Part shown: positions 55,215 to 63,551 of the stretch, piece by piece
Layout: every line of letters starts with the position of its first letter
Position numbering within the stretch: the stretch's first letter is position 1
Assembly: GCF_004803795.1 (NCBI RefSeq)
Contig: NZ_CP012543.1
Location: 2,418,001 to 2,482,000 of the forward strand
Source: Campylobacter rectus
GTDB taxonomy: Bacteria > Campylobacterota > Campylobacteria > Campylobacterales > Campylobacteraceae
Direction: 5' to 3'
DNA length: 64,000 bases
Position numbers and translations under genes: made by a program
Notes under the pieces: generated by a model
What the model was told of the DNA's origin: nothing
Databases searched by the model: none
What the model saw: the letters and a program-made list of their open reading frames with translations, nothing else

Positions 55215-56939
55215 TTAAAATTTGTAGTTTAGATTAAAATTAAAAGAAACTTTATCAGTATGAAAATTATCGGGTTTATATAATGGAAATCCCGTAAAAA
55301 CATCATACGATAAATCACAATGCGGTTTAAAACCTCCCCTGAGCCCTATGCCATATCCTGCGATAGTTTTATTCGTGATATATTTTGCGTCACCTCCCGA
55401 TACTTTTCCTATATCTAGCGCTAAATAAACATTATGATCTAAAAAATATTGATAAGTTAGATTATTTCTTAAATAATATCCCTTTTCTCCGCCCAAATTT
55501 GACTTGCCGTCAAATCCTCTTACACTATATTTTCCACCGATTAAAAGATAATCTCTTATTATCAAAGGGGTCTTATTCCATCTTGCATACAAGTTGACAT
55601 CGTAAGTTATGGGGAGTTTGCTTATTTTTGTTTCCATTCCGGCATTTAAAGAAAAGATTTTCATTCTGCTAGTGCCTTGATTAAAATCTTCTTCAGGTGC
55701 TTTTAATGAACCTAGCATCCCGGTTCCTCTCTTATAAGACAAATCAAATTTAAAAGCTGCATTGTTTAAAATAAAGTAAGATTTTAAGCCAAAAATATAG
55801 CCCGCCATTCTCCTTCTTTGATTATCTAGTTCGTATTTTTCTATAAAATTTTTACTATTTCTTTGCCATAACTTAAAATATAGGCTATTTTTAGATATTT
55901 GATTTCTAAAATAAGTATAATTCAAAGCAAAATTTCTGCTGGTATTTTTCCCGCTATACATATAAGTTCTAATACTTCCTGCCAACGGCTGATTATAGGT
56001 GTATCTATTTTCTGTGTATTCTAATAAAAAATATCCAAAAGGTATAGTCAAGCTATAATAGCCATTGTATGTTTTTCCTCTTTTAAAATCTTGATCATAT
56101 AAAGAGCTTGTTTTATCTGCTTGTGATATATTTTTGGCTTGCGAGATAAAAAGAGATTCATTAAAACCAAAAATATTGGAAAATCCGATAGAGGCATCAC
56201 CTTGATATTTTCCGGTTTCATTGCTACCTGAATTATCAATTGAAATTTGAAAAGTTACAGACGGCAGTTCTTTTTTATCGATATAAATGTCTGTAAAATT
56301 CTCCTTTGTTGCAGGCTTAAGGTATATTTTCGGGGTGTATAAAGAAACGCCATTGATATTTTCTAGCGCCTGTTCTATGTCTCTTAAATTTAATATTTCT
56401 TGATTTTTATTTTTTCCAAAAGCACCAAAAAGAGAAAGTTTATTTTTTAGATTATTTGTATTATTTATTGATATTTTATTGATTTTGCCTAAATTTAGAT
56501 TTAGTTTCATAGTATTATTTTCAGGATCAATGTTTGAAAATTTGACATTAGTTGTGATGTAGCCTTGCTTAATAATTTTATTGTTGAGCAAATTTAAAAT
56601 AATACTTATACTTTTTTCGCCAATACATTTGCCTTTTGAAAAATCTGCAAGACTTAAAGTATCAAGCAAATATGCTTCAAATTCATCTATCTTAGGCTCT
56701 AGCGTAATATCATTAATTATTACGCAGGGAGATTCATTTTCTATTATCTTATCGGCGATATGCTCGGATTCGTAAGATTGCAAATTTAAACTAGAATCTT
56801 TGCGTTTTTTCTCGATAGACTTTAAGCGCTCTTGCTCTAACCGCTGCTCTTTTTGATGAATTCGCTCAATCTTTTGAAGTGCATTTGACAAAAGCGTTGT
56901 TGGTACAATAATTATAAAAAATAATATAAATATTCTCAC
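55215..56939 (-). CDS. TpsB outer-membrane transporter (FhaC/ShlB/CdiB family)
   Basis: A 574-aa Omp85-superfamily protein. It has a signal peptide (about 1-19), an N-terminal helix rich in Glu/Lys, a POTRA region (about 70-230, with GKCIGEKSISIILNLLNNKI and YITTNVKFSNID) and a 16-strand barrel. The L6 motif is KYSVRGFDGKSNLGGEKGYY (VRGF), and the last strand ends in phenylalanine, VSFNFNLNYKF. It would secrete the TpsA-like protein encoded next. The start is GTG at 56939 after AGGGGTAATAGATA. Base composition is much more AT-rich than the surroundings, which indicates acquisition. Confidence 0.92.
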   Translation of the reverse strand: MRIFILFFIIIVPTTLLSNALQKIERIHQKEQRLEQERLKSIEKKRKDSSLNLQSYESEHIADKIIENESPCVIINDITLEPKIDEFEAYLLDTLSLADFSKGKCIGEKSISIILNLLNNKIIKQGYITTNVKFSNIDPENNTMKLNLNLGKINKISINNTNNLKNKLSLFGAFGKNKNQEILNLRDIEQALENINGVSLYTPKIYLKPATKENFTDIYIDKKELPSVTFQISIDNSGSNETGKYQGDASIGFSNIFGFNESLFISQAKNISQADKTSSLYDQDFKRGKTYNGYYSLTIPFGYFLLEYTENRYTYNQPLAGSIRTYMYSGKNTSRNFALNYTYFRNQISKNSLYFKLWQRNSKNFIEKYELDNQRRRMAGYIFGLKSYFILNNAAFKFDLSYKRGTGMLGSLKAPEEDFNQGTSRMKIFSLNAGMETKISKLPITYDVNLYARWNKTPLIIRDYLLIGGKYSVRGFDGKSNLGGEKGYYLRNNLTYQYFLDHNVYLALDIGKVSGGDAKYITNKTIAGYGIGLRGGFKPHCDLSYDVFTGFPLYKPDNFHTDKVSFNFNLNYKF

Positions 56940-56965
56940 TATCTATTACCCCTATATATAATGAA

Positions 56966-56994
56966 ATTATATATCAATATCAATAATAAGTCAA
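56966..56994 (-). promoter_or_regulatory. Near-consensus sigma-70 promoter of the TPS/CPCC operon
   Basis: On the minus strand TTGACT (56994-56989) and TATAAT (56971-56966) are exactly 17 bp apart, with the GTG start about 27 nt further. Such a complete promoter is unusual for Campylobacter, which rarely has a -35 box, and fits DNA of foreign origin. No operator is obvious. Confidence 0.75.
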
Positions 56995-57059
56995 GACTAC
57001 TAATTAATAATTAATAAAATATATAGTTCAATTAAACTTAATCGGATTTTTTAGCTGCG

Positions 57060-57308
57060 ACTTACATTGCCGCTTACAAGGACTCTTATCATTATTGCCG
57101 AGGTAAGCGCAGGCAATGCGCCGTTTTTAAATTCTAGCGCGGACAGCGAATACGAGGTGCGCATTAGCGGTGATTTTGCGGACGTATCGGACGCCTGCTC
57201 ACTGTTTATGAAGGCGCCTTAGAGCGAGATTTTATCGGCGCGGTCCAGGGCGTCATAGACGGCGAGCTAGAACCGACTAATGCATCGCCGCAGGATATTA
57301 GCGGTTAA
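57060..57308 (+). pseudogene. Remnant gene at the right border of the AT-rich island
   Basis: One frame gives LIIIAEVSAGNAPFLNSSADSEYEVRISGDFADVSDACS in pieces (about 57085-57200); a second continues with VYEGALERDFIGAVQGVIDG to a TAA at 57306-57308. There is no start and at least one frameshift. I do not know the family. GC content returns here to the chromosomal level. A run of nine C follows at 57310-57318. Up to 57641 no other gene is seen. Confidence 0.45.
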
Positions 57309-57641
57309 TCCCCCCCCCTTTTTTTACTCTCTTTTGCGGCAACTACAAGCTCAAATTTAAAAAAAGAGGGGGATCGTATCGGTAACGCTCGAGTTTTTAC
57401 TCGGCAAACGCGGCAAAAACGAAATCTCGCAGCCGGTTAGGATTTGATAATCTTTGCGCAGAATAAGGCTACGACGATTCGGCGCTTGATTTTGGGGCGC
57501 AGATTTGACTTCCGTGACAAACTCGGCTTAAATTCGACACTAAATTCGGTCCACTCGCAAATTAAACAAAATCCAAGCGCTCAAATTTAAACAAATTTAC
57601 GCCGCAAGGTAGCGAATCAAATTTGACCCAAAACGCCGAAT

Positions 57642-58439
57642 CTACCGCCTTTTTACAGCCGTAAATATAAAAAAACAAACCGAAGCGATGAGGATGATGC
57701 TTGCGCCGCTGGTTAAATTCGCCTCAAAGCTCAGCCACAGCCCGCTCACGCAAAATGCGGCCGAGATGAGCGCGGCATTTAGCATCATCGTGCCCAGACG
57801 GCTTGATATCGCACCCGCGATATAGGGCGGGATCGTGAGCAGCGCGATAACCAGTATGAGCCCGACCGCGCGTATCGTCATCACGACGCTTAGCGCCATC
57901 ATGCATGTTAGCGCGTAGTATAGTAGCGTCGTCTTCACCCCGCGCAGCCTCGCAAACTCCGCGTCAAAGCTAAGCGCCTCAAACTGCCTGTAAAATAGCG
58001 CGACGGATGCGAGTATGACGCAATTTGCGACCGCCATAAAAACAAGATCGCCCTGCGGCACGGCTAAAATCGAGCCAAAAAGATAGCTCATGAGATCGAC
58101 GTTGTAGCCGGGCGCTAGGTCGGTTAGGATGATGCCAAACGCCATACCAAACGCCCACAGCGCGCCGATAACCGAGTCCATCTTGCTTTTATCTTTGAGC
58201 GTGATGGTGGCGATGAGTAGCGCCAAAAACAGCGAAAACAGACTCGCGCCAAGCAGCGGTTCGAGCGAAAAATAAAACGCGATGCCAAGCCCGCCGTATG
58301 CGCCGTGAGCGATGCCACCCGCGATGAAAACCATGCGGTTTATGACCGTGAGCGTGCCGATCACGCCGCAAGCTATGCTAACGAGGATGCCCGCCAGCAG
58401 GGCGTTTTGCATAAAATTTAAGCTAAGAGCTTCTAGCAT
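57642..58439 (-). CDS. znuB: Zinc ABC transporter permease ZnuB
   Basis: A 265-aa ABC-3 family permease with about eight helices: NALLAGILVSIACGVIGTLT, RMVFIAGGIAHGAYGGLG (the conserved cytosolic His motif) and VGLILVIALLTIPPYIAGAI. It forms the inner-membrane channel for zinc (or manganese). It is separated from znuC by 450 bp that contain repeat R4 and a G/C hairpin, so the operon appears to have been split by repeat insertion. The ribosome site is AAAGGAAACAA. Confidence 0.93.
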   Translation of the reverse strand: MLEALSLNFMQNALLAGILVSIACGVIGTLTVINRMVFIAGGIAHGAYGGLGIAFYFSLEPLLGASLFSLFLALLIATITLKDKSKMDSVIGALWAFGMAFGIILTDLAPGYNVDLMSYLFGSILAVPQGDLVFMAVANCVILASVALFYRQFEALSFDAEFARLRGVKTTLLYYALTCMMALSVVMTIRAVGLILVIALLTIPPYIAGAISSRLGTMMLNAALISAAFCVSGLWLSFEANLTSGASIILIASVCFFIFTAVKRR

Positions 58440-58562
58440 TTGTTTCCTTTTTTACTTTTTTCGGCGTTTTTGGTGTTGCTTGCCGAGACCTGCGCCTTTA
58501 AGGTGCTAAATTTGGTTGGGTTAAATTTAAGATTCTCTAAAAATTTTTAGTTTTTCTTTTTC

Positions 58563-58615
58563 TTGGGAGGCGGAAGGGGTTTCTACTTACGAAGCGTCGC
58601 CCCTTCCGCCCCCAA
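58563..58615. repeat. G/C-rich inverted repeat between znuC and znuB
   Basis: GGCGGAAGGGG (58569-58579) pairs perfectly with CCCCTTCCGCC (58600-58610), loop 20 nt. The flanks TTGGG and CCCAA extend it. It has the same arm and loop size as the hairpin at 18762-18809. It may act as a terminator or attenuator within the znu genes. Confidence 0.6.
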
Positions 58616-58694
58616 ACCCCCACCTACCCCACTGCACGTGAGATGTTGCTGCACTTCGTGCAGGTTAAATTTGGTGCTGTTGCGCCACATGTTT

Positions 58695-58882
58695 TAAAAT
58701 TTTACGTTTTCATGATGCGGGTCTCGGCAAGTCAAATTTGCAAATTTAAACATAAAAAGTTAAGGCGCAGTATTTTTTCTTTAGACGAGGCGGAAATGAG
58801 CCGAGCGAGGGCGCATACATATAGTATGTAACCGAGCTTCGGCGAAATTTCTAACGAAGTATAAAGGAAAAAGACAAGCCGC
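58695..58882 (-). repeat. Dispersed repeat copy R4 (full form)
   Basis: On the minus strand it begins GCGGCTTGTC 7 bp after the znuC stop. Outer stem TTTTTCCTTTA with TAAAGAAAAAA (one mismatch), core GCCGAAGCTCGG and CCCTCGCTCGGC, and the distal module GCCGAGACCCGCATCATGAA. It is the closest relative of R3. Confidence 0.8.
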
Positions 58883-58889
58883 AAATCGC

Positions 58890-59645
58890 CTAACGATGTC
58901 CGCAGCCACATTCTTTCAACGCCACCTCCACATCGCAAAAATGCCTATGATCTCTCGCCAAATGCTCGATAAAATCCTGCTTCGAGCCGTGCGAGATCTC
59001 GTGCATGAAAAGATCGTGATTGACGTAGGCGACCTTGGTGGCGAAATTTAGCGTCAAATTTACGTCGTGGCTGATGAGCACGACGCCCGTGCCTTCAGCG
59101 TTGATCTGCTTTAGCAGTTTATAAACGCCCGCCTGGCCTTTCGTGTCGATACTGGCGGTCGGTTCGTCTAGCATCAAAATTTTAGCCTTTGCGCAAAGCG
59201 CGCGCGCGATATAGACGCGTTGGCGCTGTCCGCCGCTTAGCTCGCCGATCTTGCGCCGCGTAAATTCACCCATCCCGACGCGCTCGAGCGCCGCCTCGGC
59301 CTCTATCTTGTCGTCCTTGCCGTAAAATCCAAACAGCTTTTTATCTATCCGCCCCATCAAAACGACCTCGAGCACGCGCATCGGGAAGCTCTGATTTATC
59401 GGGATATTTTGCGGGACGTAGCCCACGGCCTTGCTCACGCTAGCGGGCTCCTGGCCAAACACCTCGATCGTCCCGCCGCTTGGCTTGTTTAGGCCTAACA
59501 TCAGCTTTAAAAGCGTGCTTTTGCCGCCGCCGTTGGGGCCTATGATCGCTAGAAAATCCTTACAGTCGTATTCTAAATTTATGCTTTCAAACACGAGGTT
59601 TTCATCGTAGCCAAAGCTTAAATTTCGCACCGAAATGTCGCTCAT
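58890..59645 (-). CDS. znuC: Zinc ABC transporter ATPase ZnuC
   Basis: A 251-aa ATPase. Walker A is GPNGGGKST, Q-loop YVPQN, signature LSGGQRQR, Walker B ILMLDEPTASID and H-loop LISHD. The C-terminus is rich in His and Cys (HRHFCDVEVALKECGCGHR), which could bind zinc. It overlaps the upstream DUF1007/NicO gene by four bases. Its partner permease znuB lies beyond repeat R4. Confidence 0.94.
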   Translation of the reverse strand: MSDISVRNLSFGYDENLVFESINLEYDCKDFLAIIGPNGGGKSTLLKLMLGLNKPSGGTIEVFGQEPASVSKAVGYVPQNIPINQSFPMRVLEVVLMGRIDKKLFGFYGKDDKIEAEAALERVGMGEFTRRKIGELSGGQRQRVYIARALCAKAKILMLDEPTASIDTKGQAGVYKLLKQINAEGTGVVLISHDVNLTLNFATKVAYVNHDLFMHEISHGSKQDFIEHLARDHRHFCDVEVALKECGCGHR

Positions 59646-61207
59646 AAAACGCTCACCTTACCCGAAATATAAAACATAAAAACACCAAGCCCGAGCATAA
59701 CCAAGAGCGCAGCAAACTCGCAGCAAGTCCGCAGCGCACGAAATCTCACCGCGCCCTTTAGTTTAAAGCCGCAAACGGCTGCTAGAAATATCACTGCACC
59801 CATGCCAAGTCCCATAAACACGCCGCTAGCAAGCCCGGCCGCATAGCTGTTTAGGCTAAAAGCCAGCACGAAAACCAGCAACGTACCCGGACACGGCACT
59901 AGCGATCCTGCTAGCACCACGAGCCACTCGCTGGCGGTTTTTGGAGCTTCGTTAGAGGCCTTACAGGCTGCGCAGCCGCACTCGTTCTCGTGAGCGACGG
60001 GACCAAATTTGACGAAATTCGCGCTCAAATTTGACGCTGAGGCTAAATTTGAACCAAAAACTTTACTCGCCCCATTTGCGCCATTTTTGCCTGAAACGGA
60101 CACGGCAGCAAAGCTAAATTTAGGCTTTAGAGCCATTTTTTTGAGCTTAGCATAGATCATATAAAGACTCACGCAAACGATCGTTACGGCTGATATTTTC
60201 GTCATCGCGCCCGCGATATCGCTAACCTTGTTCGTCAAAAACGCGTTTAAAAAAACGTAGCTAAAAAGCACGAGCAAAAATGCTCCCGCCACGTGCGCGA
60301 ACCCGACTTTCATCGCAAAAACCAGCGCGCGCGAGTAGCTGCCGCCGTTTGCGACGAAGTAGCTGGCCGTCAGCATCTTAGCATGCCCGGGACCTGCTGC
60401 GTGCAAAAAGCCGTAAAAGAAGCTAACCGCGGCCAGCAAGGCGAAATTTAGCGCGTTTAGCTCGGCGCTGTTTATCTTAATGAGCTCTTTTAGGCGCTCC
60501 AAAAACTGTAGGCTCATTCCTGAAACCGAGTCAAATTTAGCCTTATCCGCCGCGTCGATTTGCTCTAAATTTTGCTTATTTTGCGCCTTAATAAACGAGC
60601 TAAGCTCGGGCTTTTGCGGGACGGGTTTCGGAGCTCTAGCGCTCATCTGGAAAAATACCGTGTATAAATTTACGTTTGGCATAACGTAAATGCCGTTATC
60701 TAAGGCAAAGTGCTCATCCGAACTTATTTTAAATTTAAAAAAACCCTCATGGTCAAATATCTCAAAAACGATGACGCGGTCATCCTTAGCCTCTAAATTT
60801 AGCTCTAAAATGTACTCGAAATTTAGCCTGCCCTCATCCAAATACACCCGTTGAGAAAGCGTTTTAGCGTGAAGGATTTTAGTCTCGTCCATACCGTCGT
60901 AAAAGCTCACGTTTGTGAGATAACCGCGCGGCACGACGTAGTCGAGGATGGATTTTTGCACCTTCCACGCCTCGTTTTTGCTAAGCGCTTTGTCGGCGTT
61001 TTCGTCGTAGCTTTGTAGCGTCAGCTCGGTGAAATTTTCAGAAAACGTCCAGGTTATGACGGCTGCTTTGATCATCTCGCCTTGAACGTCAAATTTGACC
61101 GTCGCATGCGCGGTCGGGGTGTAAAGAGAGCAGAGCGCACAGGCGTGCGCGAAACTGAAAAAGGACGCAAAAAGCGCGAAAACGGCGAATATGCGTCCAA
61201 ATTTCAT
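59642..61207 (-). CDS. DUF1007-NicO fusion membrane protein (nickel/cobalt or zinc related)
   Basis: A 521-aa protein. A signal peptide (about 1-22) leads into a DUF1007-like periplasmic domain (to about 210), with HATVKFDVQGEMIKAAVITW and EDGRLNFEY-type text. A NicO/RcnA-like membrane domain (about 245-521) has six to seven helices, with the metal motif HAAGPGHAKML and GSLVPCPGTLLVF. A cytosolic loop carries ECGCAACK. NicO proteins move nickel or cobalt. Between znuA and znuC, and overlapping both neighbours tightly, it is more likely tied to zinc, perhaps as a periplasmic zinc-handling or second transport unit. Confidence 0.82.
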   Translation of the reverse strand: MKFGRIFAVFALFASFFSFAHACALCSLYTPTAHATVKFDVQGEMIKAAVITWTFSENFTELTLQSYDENADKALSKNEAWKVQKSILDYVVPRGYLTNVSFYDGMDETKILHAKTLSQRVYLDEGRLNFEYILELNLEAKDDRVIVFEIFDHEGFFKFKISSDEHFALDNGIYVMPNVNLYTVFFQMSARAPKPVPQKPELSSFIKAQNKQNLEQIDAADKAKFDSVSGMSLQFLERLKELIKINSAELNALNFALLAAVSFFYGFLHAAGPGHAKMLTASYFVANGGSYSRALVFAMKVGFAHVAGAFLLVLFSYVFLNAFLTNKVSDIAGAMTKISAVTIVCVSLYMIYAKLKKMALKPKFSFAAVSVSGKNGANGASKVFGSNLASASNLSANFVKFGPVAHENECGCAACKASNEAPKTASEWLVVLAGSLVPCPGTLLVFVLAFSLNSYAAGLASGVFMGLGMGAVIFLAAVCGFKLKGAVRFRALRTCCEFAALLVMLGLGVFMFYISGKVSVL

Positions 61208-62143
61208 TTACAGACTCTTTGAAAGAATTTGCGCCGTTTTGCGTAGCTCGGCGTCCCAATCAAGCGGCAGTTGATCGATCTCTACGACGCTAGCGCCGCT
61301 TTCTTTGGCGATGGTTTGCGCGGCTTTTTTAGAAAACTGCGGAGCGACGAAAATGACCTTCACGCCGTGCTCTTTGGCTTCCTCGATGAGCTCTTTTAGC
61401 TGGGCCGGTTTTGGCTCCTTGCCCTCTACTTCGATCGCGATTTGCTCTAGATCGTAGCGCTTGGCAAAGTAGCCCCAAGACGGGTGATATACGATAAATT
61501 CGCGGTTTTTGACGTTTGCTAGAGTATTTTTGATAAATCCGTCAAGCTCATCAAGCTTAGCTTCAAATTTAGCCAAATTTGTCTCGAAAAGCGCCTTGTT
61601 CTCGGGATATTTTTCGCTTAGCGCGGCGGCGATATTTTTAGCTTGAACCTTTACGGAAACAGGATCCAGCCAGATGTGCGGGTCAAATTCGCCGTGGTGA
61701 TGCTCGTGATCGTGGTGATCGCGACTGGCGTGCTCGTGTTTATGCTCGTGGTGAGCGTCGTGATCTGCGTGTTCGTGTTTGGCGTCATGATGATCGTGAT
61801 CTGCGTGTTCGTGGTGGCCTTCAAATTTGATCTTTTCTACGCCCGCGTCGGTTTTTACGATTTTGAGATTTGGATAAGATTTTTGAAATTTCGGCAGCCA
61901 AGCCTCCTCAAACTCGATCCCGATAGCAAAATAAAGGTCGCTTTTTTCAAGCGCGGTCATTTGTTTCGGCTTTGGTTCGTACGTGTGCGGATCGGCTCCT
62001 TTGCCCACCATCACGTTTACCTCGACCGCGTCGCCCGCGATTTGCTTGACGAAATACTCCTGCGGTAAAATACTGACGCTAACTTGCCCTTTGGCGTATA
62101 GCGCGACTAAGCCCAAACATAAAAACGCGAAAATTTTTCTCAT
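61208..62143 (-). CDS. znuA: Periplasmic zinc-binding protein ZnuA
   Basis: A 311-aa cluster A-I binding protein. It has a signal peptide (about 1-19), GADPHTYEPKPKQ with a zinc-ligand His, a His/Asp-rich loop (about 112-152, HHEHADHDHHDAKHEHADHD and more, over twenty His), then FDPHIWLDPVSV, YHPSWGYFAKRY and FVAPQFSKK. The loop is the mark of zinc-specific members. It delivers zinc to ZnuBC. It is divergent from the Fur-family regulator with two palindromes between. Confidence 0.95.
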   Translation of the reverse strand: MRKIFAFLCLGLVALYAKGQVSVSILPQEYFVKQIAGDAVEVNVMVGKGADPHTYEPKPKQMTALEKSDLYFAIGIEFEEAWLPKFQKSYPNLKIVKTDAGVEKIKFEGHHEHADHDHHDAKHEHADHDAHHEHKHEHASRDHHDHEHHHGEFDPHIWLDPVSVKVQAKNIAAALSEKYPENKALFETNLAKFEAKLDELDGFIKNTLANVKNREFIVYHPSWGYFAKRYDLEQIAIEVEGKEPKPAQLKELIEEAKEHGVKVIFVAPQFSKKAAQTIAKESGASVVEIDQLPLDWDAELRKTAQILSKSL

Positions 62144-62187
62144 TTTTATCCTTTCCGTGTTAAAATTTGGGCGAAATTATATCAAAA

Positions 62188-62200
62188 GCAACTTAGTTGC
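62188..62200. promoter_or_regulatory. Palindromic operator nearer znuA
   Basis: GCAACTTAGTTGC is a perfect palindrome (GCAACT and AGTTGC around T), 45 bp upstream of the znuA ATG, in the divergent promoter region. A Zur-type regulator is the likely binder. Confidence 0.6.
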
Positions 62201-62215
62201 AAATTAATTTTACTC

Positions 62216-62230
62216 AGGGTATAATACCCT
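62216..62230. promoter_or_regulatory. Palindrome covering the -10 box of the Fur-family gene
   Basis: AGGGTATAATACCCT is a perfect palindrome around the central A and includes TATAAT (62220-62225), the -10 of the regulator gene starting at 62256. Binding there would block the promoter, suggesting autoregulation. Confidence 0.6.
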
Positions 62231-62255
62231 AAAATTCTTAACGCGGAGGAAAAAT

Positions 62256-62630
62256 ATGAGCGAAAATTTGGAAGAAAAAGCCGGTTTTGAGGAGCTTTTA
62301 ACGAAAAATGATATCAAAATCACTCCGCTTAGACTCGAGATTTTACACATTTTACACGCCGCCGCCGCACCGCTTAGTTATGATGAAATTTTAGCCCAAA
62401 TCGACGCGAACAAAACCACATTTTACCGCTGTATGGACCTTTTTGAGGCTAAGGGCATCGTGCTAAAAAGCGAAAATAACCGCAAAAATTTCTACGAGCT
62501 TGAAAGCGGGGCAAAGGCGTATTTCGTCTGCGACGTCTGCCACAAGATGACTAATATCGATATGCCGCGCCTAAAACAAAATCACGTAAAAAGCGTCGTA
62601 GTTAAGGGCGTTTGCGACGACTGCTTTTGA
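62256..62630 (+). CDS. Fur-family regulator, probably zinc-responsive (Zur)
   Basis: A 124-aa Fur-type repressor. The winged helix (about 10-80) has ITPLRLEILHILHAAAAPLS and NKTTFYRCMDLFEAKGIV. The dimer domain has a structural zinc site CDVCHK paired with VCDDCF at the very end (CxxC...CxxC). It is divergent from znuA, which points to zinc uptake control rather than iron. It is shorter than Fur (about 150 aa), as in several Zur and PerR-like forms. The ribosome site is GCGGAGGAAAA. Confidence 0.88.
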   Translation: MSENLEEKAGFEELLTKNDIKITPLRLEILHILHAAAAPLSYDEILAQIDANKTTFYRCMDLFEAKGIVLKSENNRKNFYELESGAKAYFVCDVCHKMTNIDMPRLKQNHVKSVVVKGVCDDCF

Positions 62631-63104
62631 GAACTCGGCGCGTAATTTACTTGCAAATTCGATAGTAAAATTCGGATCGGCAAATTCGGTTTTATTTGAA
62701 AATTTAAGGGCCAATGGACAAATTTAAGCCGATTTGGAGTTAAATTTTTTCTTTAAATGCGCGCACTTTTTCGCAAATCTCGCCTGCATTACAGCGTCAA
62801 ATTCGCCTTTCTCGCGTTTGCAAAATAAATTTGCTCAAATTTAACCGCAAATTTTACTCGCCAAATCCCTCGCGAAAATTTAAAGTCTAGTTTCCATATG
62901 CGGCATAAATTTGACGCAGGTAAAGGCAAAACACAGCAAGCTTACGATGAGCGATGCGGTCAAAATTCGACGCGAGTAAAAGTAAAACCGCGGCGAGCTT
63001 AGCGGTGAGCGTAGACGCAAGCGCGCATAAATTTGATACAAGTAAAGGTAGCGGCAAATTTGACACGGAAAAAAGTAAAAAGCCAAAATCAAAAATACTA
63101 AAAT
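62631..63104. other. 474-bp gap with degenerate tandem repeats
   Basis: From about 62905 to 63095 units beginning AAATTTGACGCAGGTAAAGG recur about four times in eroded form (near 62907, 62963, 63030 and 63057), spaced 30-65 bp. A frame through them is an artefact. No gene is visible. Confidence 0.45.
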
Positions 63105-63500
63105 TTAATCCTCATAAAGCTTCGCAATCTCCGGCGGTATCGCGATCGGACGGCCGCGCGCGAGGTCAAAAAATACGTAAGTCGTCACCGCACTCGCGAC
63201 CAGGACGCCGTCCTTACTAAACTCGTAAAAGCGCTTCGAGCAGCTCTTTTTTTCGGGCTGCGTCCAGGTTTTTATACGCACCTTATCGCCCAAAAATAGC
63301 TGCCCCAGATAATCTATCTCGTGCCTGCGCACTATCCACGTGCGGTTTTGCGCGAGATTTGCTTCGATAAGATCGCCTGCTGCGCTAGAGTGCGCGCTAG
63401 CGGCTTCTTGCATCCAAATGACGTAGTGAGCGTTGTTTGCGTGACGATTTACGTCGATGGCGTCCTCGTCTACAGTAAATTCGTAGTAAAAAAATTTCAT
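63105..63500 (-). CDS. Acyl-CoA thioesterase, hot-dog fold (YbgC/4HBT family)
   Basis: A 131-aa protein with the 4HBT pattern: FTVDEDAIDVNRHANNAHYV (catalytic Asp/His region), EAASAHSSAAG, HEIDYLGQLFLGDKVRIKTW and a final beta strand TTYVFFDLARGRPIAIPPE. It hydrolyses acyl-CoA or acyl-ACP thioesters in the cytosol; the acyl chain is not predictable. It stands alone and is divergent from the methyltransferase gene. Confidence 0.88.
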   Translation of the reverse strand: MKFFYYEFTVDEDAIDVNRHANNAHYVIWMQEAASAHSSAAGDLIEANLAQNRTWIVRRHEIDYLGQLFLGDKVRIKTWTQPEKKSCSKRFYEFSKDGVLVASAVTTYVFFDLARGRPIAIPPEIAKLYED

Positions 63501-63551
63501 TTTTTCTCCTAAAAACGCTAAAATTGTAGCAAAAATTTAAAGGCAGACAAA

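Larger units (their letters stand above)
58440..58889. other. 450-bp gap inside the znu gene group, with repeats
   Basis: It holds repeat R4 (58695-58882, -), a G/C hairpin (58563-58615), and at 58478-58512 a variant of the distal repeat module (GCCGAGACCTGC and GGTGCTAAATTT). No gene is seen. Confidence 0.6.

Noticed and set aside
62954-63220. 88-codon plus frame with KFD repeats
   Set aside because: The repetition comes from degenerate AAATTTGAC units in DNA, and the end overlaps the thioesterase gene antisense.
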